From DATEVL01 sp964448245 (GTDB taxonomy: Bacteria > Chloroflexota > Anaerolineae > Anaerolineales > E44-bin32): 6,961 nt of DNA. Within the stretch, counting starts at the first letter, position 1. Every line of letters starts with the position of its first letter. Both the position numbers and the translations under genes were made by a program. Below the pieces are notes generated by a model, which saw only the letters and a list, made by a program, of their open reading frames with translations, had not been told where the DNA came from and made no database searches. Shown here piece after piece: positions 5,765 to 6,961 of this stretch. The stretch covers positions 1 through 6,961 of the forward strand of contig CAYUWF010000110.1 of NCBI GenBank assembly GCA_964448245.1. Reading direction: 5' to 3'.

Positions 5765-5849
5765 CCTTCGACTCCCCCTTCGACCCTTCGACTCGCTCAA
5801 GGCCGGCTTCGCTGGCCCTCGGCCAGCTCCGCTCAGGGCAAGGCTTAGG
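5765..5849. repeat. repeat cluster in the first T-box linker
   Basis: CCTTCGACT (5765-5773) is followed by a longer unit running from CCTTCGACCCTTCGACT (5777-5793) to AGGCTTAGG (5841-5849). It has the same ends and orientation as the 39-bp copy at 461-499, with about 34 extra bases in the middle. That extra part includes a 7-bp hairpin GCTGGCC/GGCCAGC (5811-5827). The cluster lies between stem I and the AAAGUAG of stem II. Confidence 0.6.
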
Positions 5850-5985
5850 TTTCACCCGGGCGGCTCGGGAGGGAACTTCGGCTGGCTTCGCTCGAGCCGG
5901 GGTTTCAGTCGTGCCCCGGCTTCCCTGGCGAACTCCCCCAGCCTACTTTCCTCCGTCATCGCCGTTGACGGTACTTATTTTCCTT

Positions 5986-6013
5986 ATTATCCGCCGATCC
6001 GCGCTTTTGTCAA
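5986..6013 (-). promoter_or_regulatory. strong sigma70-type promoter of the pheS T-box operon
   Basis: On the minus strand a perfect TTGACA (6013-6008) is followed after 16 nt by GATAAT (5991-5986), one mismatch from consensus. The following AT-rich stretch puts the transcription start near 5979, 16 nt before stem I of the T-box. An alternative -10, TAATAA at 5989-5984, would have an 18-nt spacer. It begins about 20 nt after the transporter stop codon. Confidence 0.8.
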
Positions 6014-6034
6014 CGAAAAGAGGTCGGCGTGCCT

Positions 6035-6958
6035 CTACGCTTCCGCCTCGGCGGGTCTCTTCCACCGCGTGGTCAGACTGCGGAGCAGCGTCGAGCCGTT
6101 CACCACCAGGATCCCGGCCATGACCATCGCCGCTCCGATCACGAGACTCGCCGTCACCGGCTCGTGCAGGAAGACGATGCCGAGCACCAGCCCAACGACG
6201 GGGAAGACGTAGGTCACCATCGTCGTGCGCGTCGGGCCGACGCGGTGGAGCAGCGTGAAGAGCAGCAGGTAGGCGACGCACGATCCGAGCAGACCGAGCC
6301 ACAGCAGCGCGAACCAGGCCAGCCGGGTCGTCGGCACGAGGGCGGGTGCCTCGATGGCGACGGCCCCGGTCCAGATGAACAGGTCGGCCACGACCAGCGG
6401 GACGAAGGCCTGGACCACCCGTGACTGCCCGTGCAGGTTCTTGCGAGCGAAGACGCTGCTGAAGGCATACAACACGGCCGCCACTAGAACCGCCACCTGC
6501 CCCAGCCCGCCCTGGCCCAAGCCACCCCCGGCCAGCTCGCCGGACATCAGTACCACCACCCCCAGAAACCCGAGGATCAAACCGGCCACGCGGGCGCGGG
6601 TCATCCGATCGTCTTCGAGCGCGAAATGGGCGATGATCATGGCGAACAACGGCACCGTGCCGTTGAGGATCGAGGCCACCGCCGAGTCGATCGTCTGCTC
6701 GCCCCACGAGATCAGCACGAACGGCAGCGCCGTATTGATCAGGCCGAGCAGCGCCAGCATCCCGTATACCCTGCGCTCCCGGGGGAAAGCCGGCCGGTTG
6801 ATCAGCACGACGAGCGCCAGCCCAATGACCCCGATCAGCAGCCGCCAGGCGACGAGCGTGAAAGGCCCGACATCGCCCAGCGCGATCTTGATCCACAGGA
6901 ACGACGACCCCCAGATCAAGCCCAGGCTCCAAAACGTAACCCAATCGCGAACCTTCAT
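6035..6958 (-). CDS. EamA/DMT-superfamily permease
   Basis: A 307-residue integral membrane protein with about ten hydrophobic helices (approx. 9-28, 34-54, 67-87, 93-113, 121-140, 153-170, 180-200, 212-233, 243-263, 268-288) arranged as two EamA repeats (about 8-140 and 152-290), the standard length and layout. Family hallmarks are LGLIWGSSFLWIKIAL at the N-terminus, ILNGTVPLFAMIIAHF in the first repeat, and FLHEPVTASLVIGAAMVMAGILVV at the end of the second. The halves are joined by a Gly-rich GGGLGQGGLGQ linker (144-154). Family members export or take up small metabolites such as amino acids; the substrate cannot be deduced. ATG 6958 is 3 nt from the window edge, so its ribosome binding site and any longer start are unseen, though the N-terminus looks complete. 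No terminator is visible after the stop codon, so transcripts may run into the pheS leader. Confidence 0.9.
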   Translation of the reverse strand: MKVRDWVTFWSLGLIWGSSFLWIKIALGDVGPFTLVAWRLLIGVIGLALVVLINRPAFPRERRVYGMLALLGLINTALPFVLISWGEQTIDSAVASILNGTVPLFAMIIAHFALEDDRMTRARVAGLILGFLGVVVLMSGELAGGGLGQGGLGQVAVLVAAVLYAFSSVFARKNLHGQSRVVQAFVPLVVADLFIWTGAVAIEAPALVPTTRLAWFALLWLGLLGSCVAYLLLFTLLHRVGPTRTTMVTYVFPVVGLVLGIVFLHEPVTASLVIGAAMVMAGILVVNGSTLLRSLTTRWKRPAEAEA

Positions 6959-6961
6959 TCC

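Larger units (their letters stand above)
5531..5979 (-). promoter_or_regulatory. T-box riboswitch leader of the pheS operon, Phe (UUC) specifier, with repeat-expanded linkers
   Basis: This leader reads from the predicted start near 5979 down to 5531. Stem I (5963-5859) is built from these helices: base GGCG/CGCC (5963-5960 with 5862-5859); a kink-turn-like AUGAC/GAG internal loop; GGAGG/CCUCC (5954-5950 with 5872-5868); a specifier loop with AGUA (5947-5944) opposite GAA (5879-5877); GGCUGG/CCAGCC (5943-5938 with 5885-5880); and a distal hairpin AGCCGGGG/CCCCGGCU (5921-5914 with 5902-5895). The specifier, one base after GAA, is UUC (5875-5873), a Phe codon. A second AAAGUAG (5764-5758) and CCGUUA (5741-5736) mark the stem II / IIA-B region. 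The core AGGGUGGCACCGCG is at 5587-5574. Uncharged tRNA-Phe should favour the antiterminator. At about 450 nt it is longer than most T-boxes (roughly 200-300), because repeats fill the joints at about 5849-5765 and 5723-5596. Confidence 0.93.

Noticed and set aside
5590..5860. Regularly recurring CCTTCGA/CTCAGG units as a possible CRISPR array
   Set aside because: The copies differ in length and sequence, the spacing is irregular and no cas genes are nearby. They lie inside a T-box leader.
5943..6944. 333-codon open frame on the minus strand overlapping the transporter
   Set aside because: It is another frame of the EamA gene and runs through the pheS promoter into T-box stem I. The composition is Arg/Gly/Asp-rich without membrane helices.

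Overview
This is a GC-rich bacterial window with compact genes and many short dispersed palindromic repeats built from CCTTCGA and CGCTCAGG. The style of the PheS and PheT proteins (a Cys4 knuckle in PheS, the LTPNxAR..SILGVAREVAALTG stretch in PheT) and a T-box leader in front of pheS suggest a Chloroflexota-like organism. That assignment is an inference from family resemblance; no database was searched.

Left part, plus strand. A well-formed sigma70-type promoter (59-87) drives a roughly 118-nt leader. The leader contains a terminator-like hairpin (130-162), followed by a cold-shock-domain gene (213-422). A large terminator-like stem with a dispersed repeat in its loop follows (442-517). Next is an apparently leaderless gene (567-1199) for a small protein with an N-terminal leucine zipper and a GAF domain. 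A 344-nt non-coding convergent spacer (1200-1543) holds repeat remnants and hairpins.

Centre, minus strand. The phenylalanyl-tRNA synthetase operon reads right to left: pheS (5519-4446), a small helical protein of unknown function (4434-4063), and pheT (4066-1544). The small gene lies 11 nt after pheS, and its stop codon overlaps the pheT start, so the three are probably one transcription and translation unit.

The operon is preceded by its own strong promoter (6013-5986) and a long T-box riboswitch leader (about 5979-5531). The leader has a stem I with AGUA/GAA loop motifs and a UUC (Phe) specifier, a stem II / CCGUUA region, a textbook antiterminator, and a competing terminator. The two linkers of this T-box are filled with the dispersed repeat family, so the regulator is unusually long. 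This is the most interesting feature of the window: a functional RNA apparently colonised by repeats in its tolerant joints, with the core motifs intact. Uncharged tRNA-Phe is expected to stabilise the antiterminator and raise PheRS expression.

Right part, minus strand. A ten-helix EamA/DMT-family transporter (6958-6035) ends only about 20 nt before the T-box promoter, with no visible terminator between them.
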